Source: Panonychus citri
Lineage: Eukaryota; Arthropoda; Arachnida; Trombidiformes; Tetranychidae
Length of the DNA stretch: 64,000 nt
NCBI RefSeq assembly: GCF_014898815.1
Contig: NW_026515455.1
Span: 124,001 to 188,000, forward strand
Direction: 5' to 3'
The notes beneath the pieces are model-generated. The model was given only the letters and a program-made list of their open reading frames with translations, searched no databases and was not told the DNA's origin. The position numbers and the translations under genes are program-made. Shown one piece after another: positions 25,265-37,227 of the stretch. Each line of letters begins with the position of its first letter. Within the stretch, counting starts at the first letter, position 1.

Positions 25265-28200
25265 GTGACCAACTTAACAAAATAAAATAGCAATTTGAAT
25301 CACAACTTACTCACAAATATTTAAATTGTGCTGACCATTGGTCAACTTGATTGCTCAAGTGGCTAATCCAATACTAGAAACACAGATTAAGTTTAAATCT
25401 TATTACACTATCAATTTACATGAACAATCAATTATGAACCAAAAGAAAAAATTGATTGTTTTGAATTAACAAATTATTAATTATCGAATATTGAATTATT
25501 GGATGGATACAAAATTAGTGTATCATTTAAATTCATTGAGTTGAAGTAATTGTTGAAACTTAATCGCAAACAATTATATGTTAACAGTATATTTATGTCA
25601 ACCACAATTGATTGTTGATTGATTTACGTTGCTAATTGATTGTAATAATGATTTAAATCATTTGTTGATCAACACACGTTCACAAAACAATGAACTAATG
25701 ATTTGGGTGACAATTATGATTGGTAAAAAAATAATGATTAAGTATAATGAAAATGATGATAATTGATGTTGAAAATTGATGCATAATGTTGATGATGATG
25801 ATTTGTTAAAGGCTTGTTTCCGCTTTGATGGGCAACTGTATCTCCATCCTCCTCCTCCTCCATCATCATCATCCTCATCATCATCATCTTCATCCCAAGA
25901 ATATGTTGAATCCTTAAGAAAAGATGAAAACTCAACGCGTGGCAAACACGAGGCATCATCAGTCTCAAAAAGGAACCACGAAAAAGTAACACAACATTTA
26001 TTTCATTTCTTATATAATGTTGATCAACTTTTTTCCCAACAGAGATGATGGAAATGATGATCGTCATCATCCTTGTCATCATAATCATCATTGTAATCAT
26101 TTCCTCTAATATGTCATTTACCTTTATTTGATTCTAATCATCAACAATCATTTAATTGCTGTTGATTTCAATGAAAGAGTTGCGATCACATTGCCCTTAA
26201 TTGTTGCTTGCGAATGTCCAACTAATATAAAAATTATCATATCTTATTGTTAGATAAGTTTTTTATTTCTCAATCTCTATTTACAAACAATAGATTTAGG
26301 TTAATGTGATCAAAATCAATTGTTGATTAATAATTAATTTCACTTGCAAAACTTTTCGATTAACATTAAACAATTTAATCATCATGCAACAATATAAAGT
26401 AGTTTATGAAAGTAATTAATTTTATTGAATTCAGTTTTTTCTTGGCAAAAAGCTGTTAGTTAATTAGTTGAATACACAATCAATTTGATTGTTTCCTTAT
26501 TGTTACCTAATTAGAAACAATAATGTATCTAAACTTGGACAAAAAGGTTTGTTATTAATGATGTAAAATTAATGGTTAATTGCTTAATCAACCCTTGGCA
26601 AGAATCATTATTCAACAATTATTTGGTCAACCAAAATACTCAATTGTAACAATTTACCAATTCTCTCATCATTGGTAATCAAGATTAAATTGATTGGAAA
26701 ATGATCTTGAGAGAGACAAATGTATCTATTACCATGAGAATCTCAAGGATGGAGATTAGGATGAGGATAAAGATGATAAGAAGACCACAAAACCTCGTGA
26801 CTTATTATTGATATTATAGTTTGGCTCACATCTTCAAGTGGATATCACATTTTTTGGTTTTCATAACAATGTTTTTGTTGAATATCACATTGCGTGTTTG
26901 AGACCGCGTGTTGCAACCTTGGCACGCGTTTTACTTTCACTTATTTTCTATGACCAGTTAACAAGTTGTAACAATAATAATAATTTTCCAAAATCAATTG
27001 GAGCAGCAAAATCGACGCACTAGTGATTAGGTTACTTTAGAAAATAAATTCTCGTACAATTTTTCATCGCCATTCAAACTTTTGTTACTACTTATCAATC
27101 ACTTTGCATAAATTGTTGCAATTTACTTCGTATGTTTTATTATTATTATTAGGTTTGTAAACTTTATATTCACTGTGATTTAATTTAAATTGTTTGTTTG
27201 CAAGTTTAATGAGTTTGACTGCGTTTCCGGGTAATTTAAAACAACTTTTAATCCTCGTGACAATTTATACATAACCAATATCAATTTTTAATAACTGTTA
27301 ATCCTGATAACTGAATCAATTAAAAAAACATCAGTTCCCAGGAGATTTAAATATCAGCTTAAATGTAGATCTAAACAAAATGGATTAACATAGACTGTTA
27401 ATTGTTGAAAATCTTGAAAAAATTCAACAATCAATTAATAAAATTCATATTCAGTGTATTTCACCAAGTTTCTTTTAGATAACTTTTTTCCTCTCAAGTA
27501 TTTAGATAAATATTCACGTTATGAGAAAATATCTGAATATCAAGGTCATTTTATGATCGAACTCGAAAATAAAATTCGAAAATTTCATCAGGTAAGTCCA
27601 GTGTATTTCTGTAATTTCGTACTTTCGAACTTATAACTTCGTGTTAAAGTTTAGTTTTTGGTCACTATTTTGAGTCAACAATGACCTTCAGATTATCGTC
27701 AAGGTCAACATGACTTGGCGGAATTCCCTGTAATTCGTTCAATTGATGAAAGAGCCAATCGATTAATGTTACAAAGCTTGATCTTCAAGATAACAAATGC
27801 CAAAAACTGAGCTACACTAGACGATAGAATGGTTTTTATGTTGAGCGTCTTTACTTCTTCGAGTTGAAGCAAAAAACCTGACCAATTGGCCTCAATTACT
27901 TGCGGTACAATTTCATAATGGTACTAATAACAATCGAAACGGTTTCTTTGCTTTGAATAGAAAAATAAAAACAATGAAAAAAGACGCAATTCAATTGGTT
28001 AGTATCAAGAGTTTTGGACATAATTGTAACTTTAGAAATGATGAATTCTCGAAGTATTCAATACGAAATTTACCATTAGTAATTGATTCTTGCTCCATCT
28101 TAAATTGCTGTAATTCATTTTTCGGTTTCTTCCCATGAATTTAATTGTTTGATTGTTTTGATGTGTATTTATTTGCTTGGTCAGTGATACGATTGCTTTT

Positions 28201-29085
28201 AATTGATTGGATTGACATGAGAAGTAAATCAAGTTAAATTTAATGATTATCATCATTGATTATTGTTACAACCATCGACAAATATTATTATGATTGTAAA
28301 TGACACCAACTGGATTAAAATGATTGCAAACATTGATTTGTCTTGGATTAAACTATAACCAATTGGATTGATATTATAATAAGTATTAAGTACTTGCTCG
28401 TGGCTTAAGTTTAGTTCAGAGATTAAATAGTTTACTATATATTTGATATTATGTTTTCGATTGTGGTTAACAATTCCCTGATTAATCCTGATCAGTGCCT
28501 CTAAATTTTAATGATAATTTAAATTACAATCTACTGATTAGAAGCCGAGATTTATTGAGAAAGCCACGTGAATAAAAAATCAGGTAATTCGAGTTGGAAA
28601 AAATTGTCAAGTTTTACTTTAAATCAAAAGATTAACAAACGACAATTAAACCACCAGCTAAAAAAATCATCGAATTGTTTTGATTGTGATTTTTTAAAAT
28701 ACTAATTGTTCAATCAAAATCAATTGCTTCCAGTTTATTGTAAGATCATAGAGATTAACTTTTCGATTTCAAGTTGATAATTACTTAAATTGGATTGATA
28801 TCCAGGTCAGAAAGGTCAATCAAATGATAATAACTTTGATTGGGTTTCGCCAAAAAGTTGATTAGGTTTGTCGATCAGCTCGAAAATCGACTAATTGTGG
28901 TTCAGTCAACTAGTTGTTATCAATTAAATCTAATGTCCACTAAGGTCAATTTATTAAAATTTCGAAATGAAATTTAAATGTAAACCCTAGATGGCGCTTT
29001 TCTCATTAAAATCAATCATTCTCTCATCTTGAGAATCGATGGTAATTATAAATTTCGATACATCGTCACTTTAATTGTTACTATA

Positions 29086-29709
29086 GTGCAACTGAAAATT
29101 GACACACAATTTTAAATGTTGATTATTCATCAGCCAGTGAATTTTAATCATTGAAATTGATATAATTAATAGCGAAAATTATGAGAATTCTGATGCTACC
29201 AAAAAAATCGTAATTAAGAAAAAATTCGATTATTATCAGTTAAATTAATTCTTACGGACTTTAATTGTTAAGTTCGTAATGTACGTCGGAGTTTTGTTCA
29301 ATTTAAATTTAGGAAAATTTTTTTTTAAATTTTTTAAATCGAAAATTAAAGATGGAAATTTCATCTACCTGGTGGTATGTAAAAATTGTAATTAACTTGA
29401 TCAGTTTTCTAATAATTTCAATTTGAAGAAATAATCAGTAAATTAAAAATCATTTTTTCTTTTTATAATGGTTGCCTATGAAGCGCTTTACATTGTTTTC
29501 TCCATAGAGGGAGCATTAAGGTTTCATTAATTTTCAACAATTAGTCTTAAAATAGTTGTTAATTTTATGTTAATTATCGGATTTAATATTATTTAATATC
29601 ATTAGAATGCTCATAAACTGTTCTATCGTTGGTGAAAATTTAAATGATTAAAACAAACTGATTGATTAATAATCAATAATTAAAGTTATGTGTCAATTTT
29701 CAGTTGCAC
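29086..29709. mobile_element. Non-autonomous TIR element (MITE), TA target site
   Basis: Two 20-bp perfect inverted termini, starting GTGCAACTGAAAATTG at 29086 and ending with the complement at 29709, are each flanked by TA (29084-29085 and 29710-29711). The similarity continues inwards for at least 100 bp per arm with mismatches (for example TTTTAATCATT and TATGAGNATTCTNAT are shared). The 624-bp unit has no transposase coding. TA duplication plus terminal repeats suggest mobilisation by a Tc1/mariner-type transposase. The divergence between the arms suggests an old insertion. Confidence 0.82.
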
Positions 29710-31166
29710 TACCTTATTTCGCAATAACAATTAAGCAGTTTGGTTGAAATTTTAATTAATTAAATCATAAAACTGATATTAATTCTTAATCAATAATTGT
29801 GAGAAAAACTAATTAGATTAATGAAGCAAAAAGTGCAACTTTAACAGTAACTTGGAAAATTTATTCTGATTTTGTTAATCTTTTGTGCAATCAATTAAAA
29901 TGTTGGGAACAATTTATTCATTAAACTTTATTCAAAAAATCCAGTTAACTGGATTAGCTATCGATACATTGAAAGACAATAAAACATAATGAAGGGTAGA
30001 CATTTAAACAACAGGGAATCAATTGAAGCTGAAAAGTTAAACTTCACCTTCCTTTAAGCTTAATCACTAATGGCTATTAATTAATCACCTTGGATCTTCA
30101 ATTAAACAAAAGTTATTATTGTTTCTGTTGATTTACCTTGTCTATTGTTATTATTTAATCACAATTAAAATTGAACTGTAACCAAATAACATAAATAAAG
30201 AGACAATTGTCTTGATTTTTACCCTTTTTTTGATGTTAACTTTTTTTATTTACTTCTGGTTTACTTTAACTCTATTGTGTTGATTTTATTGATTGTTGAT
30301 TGTTGATTGTTACCTCGCCAATTGTATTTACCATTAAATAATTAACCACCATTACTTTCACTATTAGTATTATGTTAACAGGTTATAAATTCAATAGTGT
30401 TTAATGATAGCTTTTCAATCAAATGTTAGCCTTGTTTTTTTCAGCTTCATCTATCAAATTGGATTTACCAAAAACAACAATCACAACAATCAACAGTTAT
30501 CACAGCAATTATAATATTAATCAGTAACATAAGGACAAATGATTGTATTCAATCATGAAGATTATTTAACAATTTATGTTATTCAAGTCCAATTTCCGTG
30601 AATGATTTTCACTTTCACTTAAAAGTGAATGATGATGACGATATTAATCATGTCCGAATTACTTGAAACCGGACTTTCGCTATCGAGTTGCTCACCTTTA
30701 CTTCAATCATTTTGTATGAAAATCCCGTTATTTCATCATCACAACGAGTTATTAGCTTTAATTTGGACGGAAATGTTTTAAATTGTTATCACAATTGAAA
30801 ATTAACGGCGAAATTAAAGAAGAAAAAAATTATCTTGATAAGTCGGTTAATGTGTTTCGTTTATATTTTTTAATTTCAAAACTGATTAATTCTCAACTTT
30901 TTTAATCTATTTTCTTGATTTTAAAATCATAAATATAAAAAATACATATTTTAATTTCTTTATACGTGTTTGTGTGTTTGTGTTGATTGTTGATCATTTT
31001 TTTGCGCTCAATGAATATGCAAAAAAAGGTTTTCTTTGGCATTTGGGTTTTACAAAAAGTATTAAAATATAAAAGTGATAAAAATGATGGTGATTGATGA
31101 AATTATCGATGGTGGTTAGATTGATGATGATTTACAAGAAAATGGTTTGTAAAAATTGAAAGTTAA

Positions 31167-33371
31167 TTATTTGCTTAGTCTAAAAAATCTTAAACCAATT
31201 AAAAAGAAAACAAATGTCCAGACAAGTGTAATTCCGTGAGCGGTGGCCACTCGCGGTGAGAAAATACTCCAATCTTTATACCAAATATCACGCAGGGCTT
31301 CATTGGCCGCCGTTGTCGGCGCGTATTCACACAGCCAACGGAAATAAGCTGGAATTGCTTCCATAGGCCAAATTGTTCCACTCATGAAAAGAATTATAAA
31401 TAAAGTGGCAGCCGAGAAAACGGCACATTGTTCAATTGAATCACAGAGAGCGGACACGACCATTCCATAGGTCATTCCAGAGATATTGAGTAGCATCAAA
31501 AGTGGAAGTGAATGAAGAATATGAATACAATCGACTGGCATACTGAAGACAGCGATGGGAAGATAAATGATCAAGAAGAGATAAAGGGACATCATGATGA
31601 CACGACTTAGGGCGAACGCTAATAACATTTGCGAAGGTTTAACACCAGCGACATAATTTCTCTCGAAAGTTTGATTTTTACGCTCATTAATTAGATTAAG
31701 TGCTGTAAGAGAATAGGCAATGGCATAAGTTATGTTGACAATTAATCCTGGCAACATGAAATCACGATAACCACGATAACTTTTCTTCTCTAATCGTCCA
31801 TAGATCGGTGATCCCATTTTGATTGGAAGATTGGCGATAAATTGTGGCATTCGGACATCAGGATCCTCTTTGTTGTAATCTTTAATAACCTGTTGCACAA
31901 AACTGATAAAAGACTCATCTAAATAGCGATGCATCGTAGTTGTGATTACTCGATCTGTTAGATCGGCATGGAGGTTGATATGACTTGATTGGATTGATGA
32001 ATTAAGTGGTTCACTATCGGGAAACAGAACATCGTATAGCGATTCAGTGAATCCTCTTTTTATATGGAGATATCCCCAAACTTCACGAACTTTGGCCGCT
32101 TCAGCTGCCTCACTAAGATCCGAATAGTTGAAAACATTGAAAAGATGAGGATCCAAAGAGCCAACAAACTGTCGACCCAAAAATCCTTCAAATCCAACTT
32201 CTTCGTTCACAATTCCAAGAGGAATGTCAAATGGTTGACCACCGATACAAAGGGCAAACAGTAACATGGACAGAATTGGAATGACGTATTGAAAGCCAAT
32301 AGTCAAAGGTTCTCGAATATCACTGACTAAATGTCGCCAAAGGGCACCAAAGAATATGAAAAACCATTCGCGGATTCGTTTCTTAATCAGGACTGGATCG
32401 GTGACGAAAGTTGCAGTTGGAACATTTCCCTTGTACTCTATCTTTTCTTGTTCAGGAACACAACTGATTCTACCTTGATTCCTACAGATATCGAGGAAAG
32501 CATCTTCCAGTGTTTCGACCCCACGATCTGCTAAAAGGCGATCAGGATCTTCTTGCATTAAAAGTCTTCCTTGTCTCATGAAGCCCACATTATGTGACCT
32601 GCGAGCCTCTTCAATGTAATGGGTTGTTATGATTATTGTGGCTCCTTGATTTTTAGAAATGCACATTAAATGTTGCCAAAGTTTTTCCCTCAATAAAGGA
32701 TCGACTCCTGAAGTAGGTTCATCTAGAATCAAGAGACCTGGTCGATGAATGAGAGCGATAGCGAAAGAAACACGTCGCTTTTGTCCCCCACTGAGCTTTT
32801 TGATCATTCGACCTTTATCCGGAAGTTCAAGAACTCCCATTAATCCTTTGATTCTTTCATAAAGCTCTTCAATCGATAGAAAAAATACTCGACCATAATA
32901 GATTAAAACTTCTTCTATGGTCATATTCTCATAGAGCGTATTTTCTTGAGGCATATAGCCCACACCAGTACCAGGAATTTGAGCGGTTTCACGGCCTGGC
33001 TGTTTACCAAAAATCATGATTTGTCCATATTGAGGTCGAAGACAACCGACGACACAACGAAGTAAAGTTGTTTTACCACATCCACTGGGTCCCAATAGGC
33101 CGTAAATTGTACCTTTTGGAACCGTCATGTTGATGTCCCTCAGAATTTCCTCCTTCTTTTTGGTCAAATAACCTAAACCACGAATAACAAGTCCATTTGT
33201 AGCAGGAGAAGACGAAGAATTGGAATTGTTGGTGGTTGAGTGATGAAGATGATTGTACAACGATGATGAAGTTGATAACTGTTGACGAAGTGCTGCTGAT
33301 GGTGATTGCCACGGAACCGATATTTTTACCGAATTGTTGCTACACACGGTTAAATCTTTTGGTGCACCCAT
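31167..33371 (-). CDS. ABC transporter, subfamily H (NBD-TMD half transporter)
   Basis: Intronless 734-residue half transporter with the nucleotide-binding domain first, as in ABCG/ABCH. The NBD has Walker A GPSGCGKT (94-101), Q-loop Q142, the signature LSGGQ (193-197), Walker B LLILDEPTSG (213-222) and the H-loop histidine at 251. A Ser/Asn/His-rich segment (about 33-60) precedes the NBD. The membrane part follows from about 350: one span near 352-372, a large extracellular loop, then about five spans from about 540 to the end. The C-terminal half looks like the ABC2-type permease of the arthropod ABCH proteins (Drosophila CG9990 type). Such proteins act as dimers, in lipid export to the cuticle and possibly in detoxification. 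The substrate is unknown here. ABCH rather than ABCG is a family judgement by eye. Confidence 0.9.
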   Translation of the reverse strand: MGAPKDLTVCSNNSVKISVPWQSPSAALRQQLSTSSSLYNHLHHSTTNNSNSSSSPATNGLVIRGLGYLTKKKEEILRDINMTVPKGTIYGLLGPSGCGKTTLLRCVVGCLRPQYGQIMIFGKQPGRETAQIPGTGVGYMPQENTLYENMTIEEVLIYYGRVFFLSIEELYERIKGLMGVLELPDKGRMIKKLSGGQKRRVSFAIALIHRPGLLILDEPTSGVDPLLREKLWQHLMCISKNQGATIIITTHYIEEARRSHNVGFMRQGRLLMQEDPDRLLADRGVETLEDAFLDICRNQGRISCVPEQEKIEYKGNVPTATFVTDPVLIKKRIREWFFIFFGALWRHLVSDIREPLTIGFQYVIPILSMLLFALCIGGQPFDIPLGIVNEEVGFEGFLGRQFVGSLDPHLFNVFNYSDLSEAAEAAKVREVWGYLHIKRGFTESLYDVLFPDSEPLNSSIQSSHINLHADLTDRVITTTMHRYLDESFISFVQQVIKDYNKEDPDVRMPQFIANLPIKMGSPIYGRLEKKSYRGYRDFMLPGLIVNITYAIAYSLTALNLINERKNQTFERNYVAGVKPSQMLLAFALSRVIMMSLYLFLIIYLPIAVFSMPVDCIHILHSLPLLMLLNISGMTYGMVVSALCDSIEQCAVFSAATLFIILFMSGTIWPMEAIPAYFRWLCEYAPTTAANEALRDIWYKDWSIFSPRVATAHGITLVWTFVFFLIGLRFFRLSK

Positions 33372-33957
33372 TTCGGGGCTGATGAAGATTCAACAAGTAA
33401 AAAAAGTTAAAAAGATTTCAAGTTAAATTGGCGATCCTCAGGTCACTTTTGTTAATCAAACAATCTAGAGGAAAAGGTAAGGAAGATGGTGTTGAAATCA
33501 CTACTCTCTAAAGGTAAAAAGGAAAGTAAAAAGGTTTTGACTTGAGAAACGCTTCACCACGTCTAAGGAGGTCGTGACCTTAATTCATTACCAATATAAC
33601 TTACACTTTGCTCCGCCTTAAAATCACCTTAGTCAATGCGCCATCTCGAGGGCAGGTAAGGCACTTTTATCATCTTAATCATTGATTACAAATGAAAATA
33701 CAAATTAAGTCTGTGAAAATCTTATCAAGTTCGCTAATCGGATTGTCAGTTCAACTGAATTACATGGGAATTTGTATCGATTTAGCTTGATGATCACTCG
33801 AAGAAGTTTTTTAACCAAAAAACCCTTGAATTTACAACGATGCTAAACAATGAATCTAGTATATTGCATCATTTAATTTTGACATGTAATTGTGTTTTAG
33901 TCAAAACAATTAAACTAATTCATTGTCAATAATCAATATTTTAAAATAGAGAAATTG
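33372..33957. other. Intergenic (ABCH 5' side / RNase H 3' side)
   Basis: 586 bp between two minus-strand genes, holding the ABCH promoter side and the RNase H 3' UTR. No coding or element signal is seen. Confidence 0.55.
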
Positions 33958-34479
33958 TCAAACTGGTAATTTACATTCTTGATAAGCTAAAGTTGCCGCT
34001 TGTTTGGCCAGTTTATGGGCTCCATCGTTTCCAGCATCTCCAGAGTGTCCGGGAATCTTTTCAAATGTAACACTTATCGTCTTTAGAGCTTTGATTAAAG
34101 CGAAAATAACATCTTTATTCTTGATCCCTAATCCATTTTGAGCTTTCCAACCATTTTCCTTCCACTTGTCAATCCATTTGGTTGTTGAGTTTACCAAATA
34201 TTCACTATCCGTTCTTAGAGTTAAAGATGAAAAATTTTGCTCTTTCGCTTGTCTAATAGCCCAAAGGGCAGCATTCAATTCCGCTCTACTACTGGTCTGT
34301 GATCCTTTCAAAGGAATACTTAAATTACGCTCATCATCTGGTCCCCAATAAATACCAATTCCAGCTCGAGCATTTTGTTGACCATTATTAATACAAGAAC
34401 CATCGATGTAAACGATAGCATGACGAACTTCTTGGTGAATAGAACGACGTAGTAATTTAGTTAATCGATTAGTTATCAT
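33958..34479 (-). CDS. Ribonuclease H1 (catalytic domain only)
   Basis: Intronless 173-residue protein that is almost entirely a type 1 RNase H fold. It degrades the RNA strand of RNA-DNA hybrids (R-loops, mitochondrial replication primers). The catalytic set is complete: D26 in VYIDGS, E67 in SRAELNA, D91 in RTDSEY, H145 in GHSGD and D152 in NDGAHKLAKQA. The basic-protrusion segment W.DKWKENGWK is present, as in eukaryotic RNase H1. The usual N-terminal hybrid-binding domain is absent; instead there are about 18 residues rich in Arg, Leu and Thr (MITNRLTKLLRRSIHQ) that could be a mitochondrial presequence. A hybrid-binding domain on a separate upstream exon cannot be excluded. Confidence 0.93.
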   Translation of the reverse strand: MITNRLTKLLRRSIHQEVRHAIVYIDGSCINNGQQNARAGIGIYWGPDDERNLSIPLKGSQTSSRAELNAALWAIRQAKEQNFSSLTLRTDSEYLVNSTTKWIDKWKENGWKAQNGLGIKNKDVIFALIKALKTISVTFEKIPGHSGDAGNDGAHKLAKQAATLAYQECKLPV

Positions 34480-36280
34480 TGTAACAAGAAAGAAACGGAA
34501 TACTAGTTAAATACTTGAATCTAGTTAATTAACATGAAAATTAAAATGAAACAAAACAAATCAAAACATTTCGTTTCCATGGTAACCAGAAAACCGAATC
34601 AAGAGCCACCTACAGGAATAAAGAGTAACCTTAATCTCCTTCATCTTTTTTTGTGCTCCTGTTAAATTTTAATTCGATTAACTCTACCTGTGAATCAAAA
34701 AATTTAATTTTGTGCTTTTATTGTTAATCTCATTGCACGGATCAAATCGATGCCAAAATTATGATAGTTCGACAGTTACTTTGGTTGTTTTTGTTACTCT
34801 TAAAACTGAGACTCTTATTGCGTCGTAATTACTACAACCACCTCTGATCTAAGGTTAGTATCACATAATACATCTTACTAATTTTCCCTCTTTTTTCTTT
34901 CCTTGATTTAAAATAGCTTTATCTAAAAATTCTGATTAAAATGTCTTAAATGACCAAATATTTAAACTCTAATATTCAAACTCTAATATTTAAACTCTCT
35001 ATTTAAACCTAAATATCTAAACAACATCATGAGAAGAACCCTAATGTCGACACCGCTTATGCTGAACTGGCTGCCTTTCCCATCATAAAATATCCACAAA
35101 TGTAAATCAAAGATGTAAAATGGACAAAGGACAAGAAAAACAATTCATATTCAAAAAATCGTATTTATACTGAAAGAAAAAATTTGTAAACTGAGCGATT
35201 AGCCCAGTGCCTTCGGGCCTTCAGACGACAGTCTGATGCTGAATGTATAAAACATTAACCTCAGGGGAGGTGTAATAATAATCCTTCAATCAATTAATGA
35301 AAATCTAATTAATCTTAAATCTTATACAATTTAATAAAAGTAAATTATAAAGAAAATTAAATGATTACATTTCCCCAATCGAGATGAACAGTAATATTGG
35401 GTAATCATAACTAATTTCATTCTCTTTAATTTTCAATCGTCTTTCGTGATAATCAGCTGATTGTTTGATTAACCTTTTGATCAATTGTTACAAAGCTCGA
35501 GATAAATTATGTTTTCAATTAATAAAATTGTTTATATTTTATCGCCATTGTTATTATCATAATTACAGTTCTAAGATAATCATAACCTTATCCATATTAT
35601 TTACATACAATGTAGATTTTGAGTAGATATTAACAATCAATAGTTATAATTTGACAAGTTGATTGTTACACAATTAGAGTGATTTTTGTAACGATCAAAT
35701 GTTTATGATAAACTCTAATCAACAGAAAATATTGTTTTCTAAAGTCAATAGAATTGTAAACATAATATAACCATTAAATAGTTAATTTTAAATCAGGTTT
35801 TGTTTGTTAAAATAAATATTAATCCAATTGGAATCCCAAGAAAATAAATCATTTGTTTCGTTCAATAAGAACTAGTATTAAATCAACATTAGTACATGTG
35901 AATGTTTGAAGAAGATTGAAAATAACATGAAGATCATAATAGTTAATTAAGAAGAAGAAGAGTAACAGAAGTTGATTAGTTAATCAACGAGTTGAATATT
36001 AGTTTTTCCTTATCAATCTATAGAATTTATCCAATTGTGTTGCCGGTTAATTATCGATTACTATTAATGTAATGTATTCTTCGGATTGATTCATCTTCAT
36101 CATCTAAACTTTGGAATAAAAGATTAAGTTACCAAATAGAGAAAAAGAAAAAGTTAATCAATGATTGAATTCAGCTGAAAGTGATTGAGAACAGGTAATA
36201 ATAAGTATCGAAGTTATTGCATTGTAAGTGAGTTGAGAAGCGTTTCTGCCTTCAAATGTGCGCTTATTATGTCGTGTTCA
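34480..36280. other. Intergenic with a possible degraded retroelement end
   Basis: 1.8 kb between RNase H and NECAP. There is a short imperfect repeat of AAACTCTAATATT-like units at 34960-35005, then a more GC-rich stretch at 35190-35275 with two small hairpins and a purine tract (see findings). The rest is plain AT-rich DNA. Confidence 0.5.
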
Positions 36281-37187
36281 TCAGAAACTGGCCCAATTAT
36301 TGGATGACTGTTGATTCACGTCAACACCAGTCGTGGTATTGGCTGTATTCGTATCGGAGGTTCCTTCAAAATCAGCCCACAAATCGTTGTTTGGTTTACT
36401 GTTAGAATCAAATATCTTTGTGATGTCCTGTTGGACAGTTGATGGAGCCGATGAGCGAGAGAGACTTAAACTGTCAAAATCTGTGAAAGTGACAAGAACA
36501 AGAGAAAATTAAATTGAGAGCATCTGAATGAACAGTAATGAGAAGAAAAAAAAGATAATCATTCAAGTGACTTTTCTTTTTTTTTCGCAACCATTACACT
36601 AAAATTTTACTAATTTTTTATCGCTTTAAGCTCTTACCATCAAGCAGATCATTATCCTCTTTCGAGGAAGTTTGAAGCAAAGAATCAGAAGCAGATGATT
36701 CACTGAATACTGGTTTAGAACTGGAGTTGGTTGTAGTGATGGTGCTGTTATTACCCGGCGGGCCTGGAATCTTAATTCCACCCGGAGGAGGAGGTAGAAT
36801 ACCTATTGGGCCAGAAGACACTTTACTTTTAGCTTTAGACGCAGACCCTGATTTTTTCTGGTCAATTGAAATGAAAAGGAGAAAAACAAAAACAATTAGA
36901 ATTATGGTGATTGAGAGAAAATATCTCTACGAGATTAGAGTAAAAGTAAATCCTGGAAAGTGAAAGTGGATCAATTTACATACTGAGATATTCAGATTAA
37001 CTTTGATTGTTTCTCCTTCTTTAAATTTCAAGTCCAGTTTGGGCTGATTATCTCCGGATGCATCTTCTTGCTCCAATTTACTCCGCTTTTCAACCAATCT
37101 ATTTATACACATCATTCATATCAAGAAATGGGTGGATAGTGGATTTAAAAAGAATAACAGAAAAAGAGAATCATGAAAATCGGAGTA

Positions 37188-37227
<40 letters not shown>

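Larger units (their letters stand above)
24974..31166. other. Long gene-poor region with one transposable element
   Basis: About 6.2 kb. It contains the bHLH 3' UTR, TCATC/CCTCCT simple repeats around 25840-25900, the inverted-repeat element at 29086-29709 and a possible isolated exon at 27479-27591. Elsewhere it is AT-rich with stops in every frame. Open stretches around 25660-26100 are repeat-derived and not protein-like. Confidence 0.5.

Noticed and set aside
25658..26100. Overlapping open frames on both strands rich in Met/Asp and Ser/Pro
   Set aside because: They are translations of TCATC/CCTCCT simple repeats.
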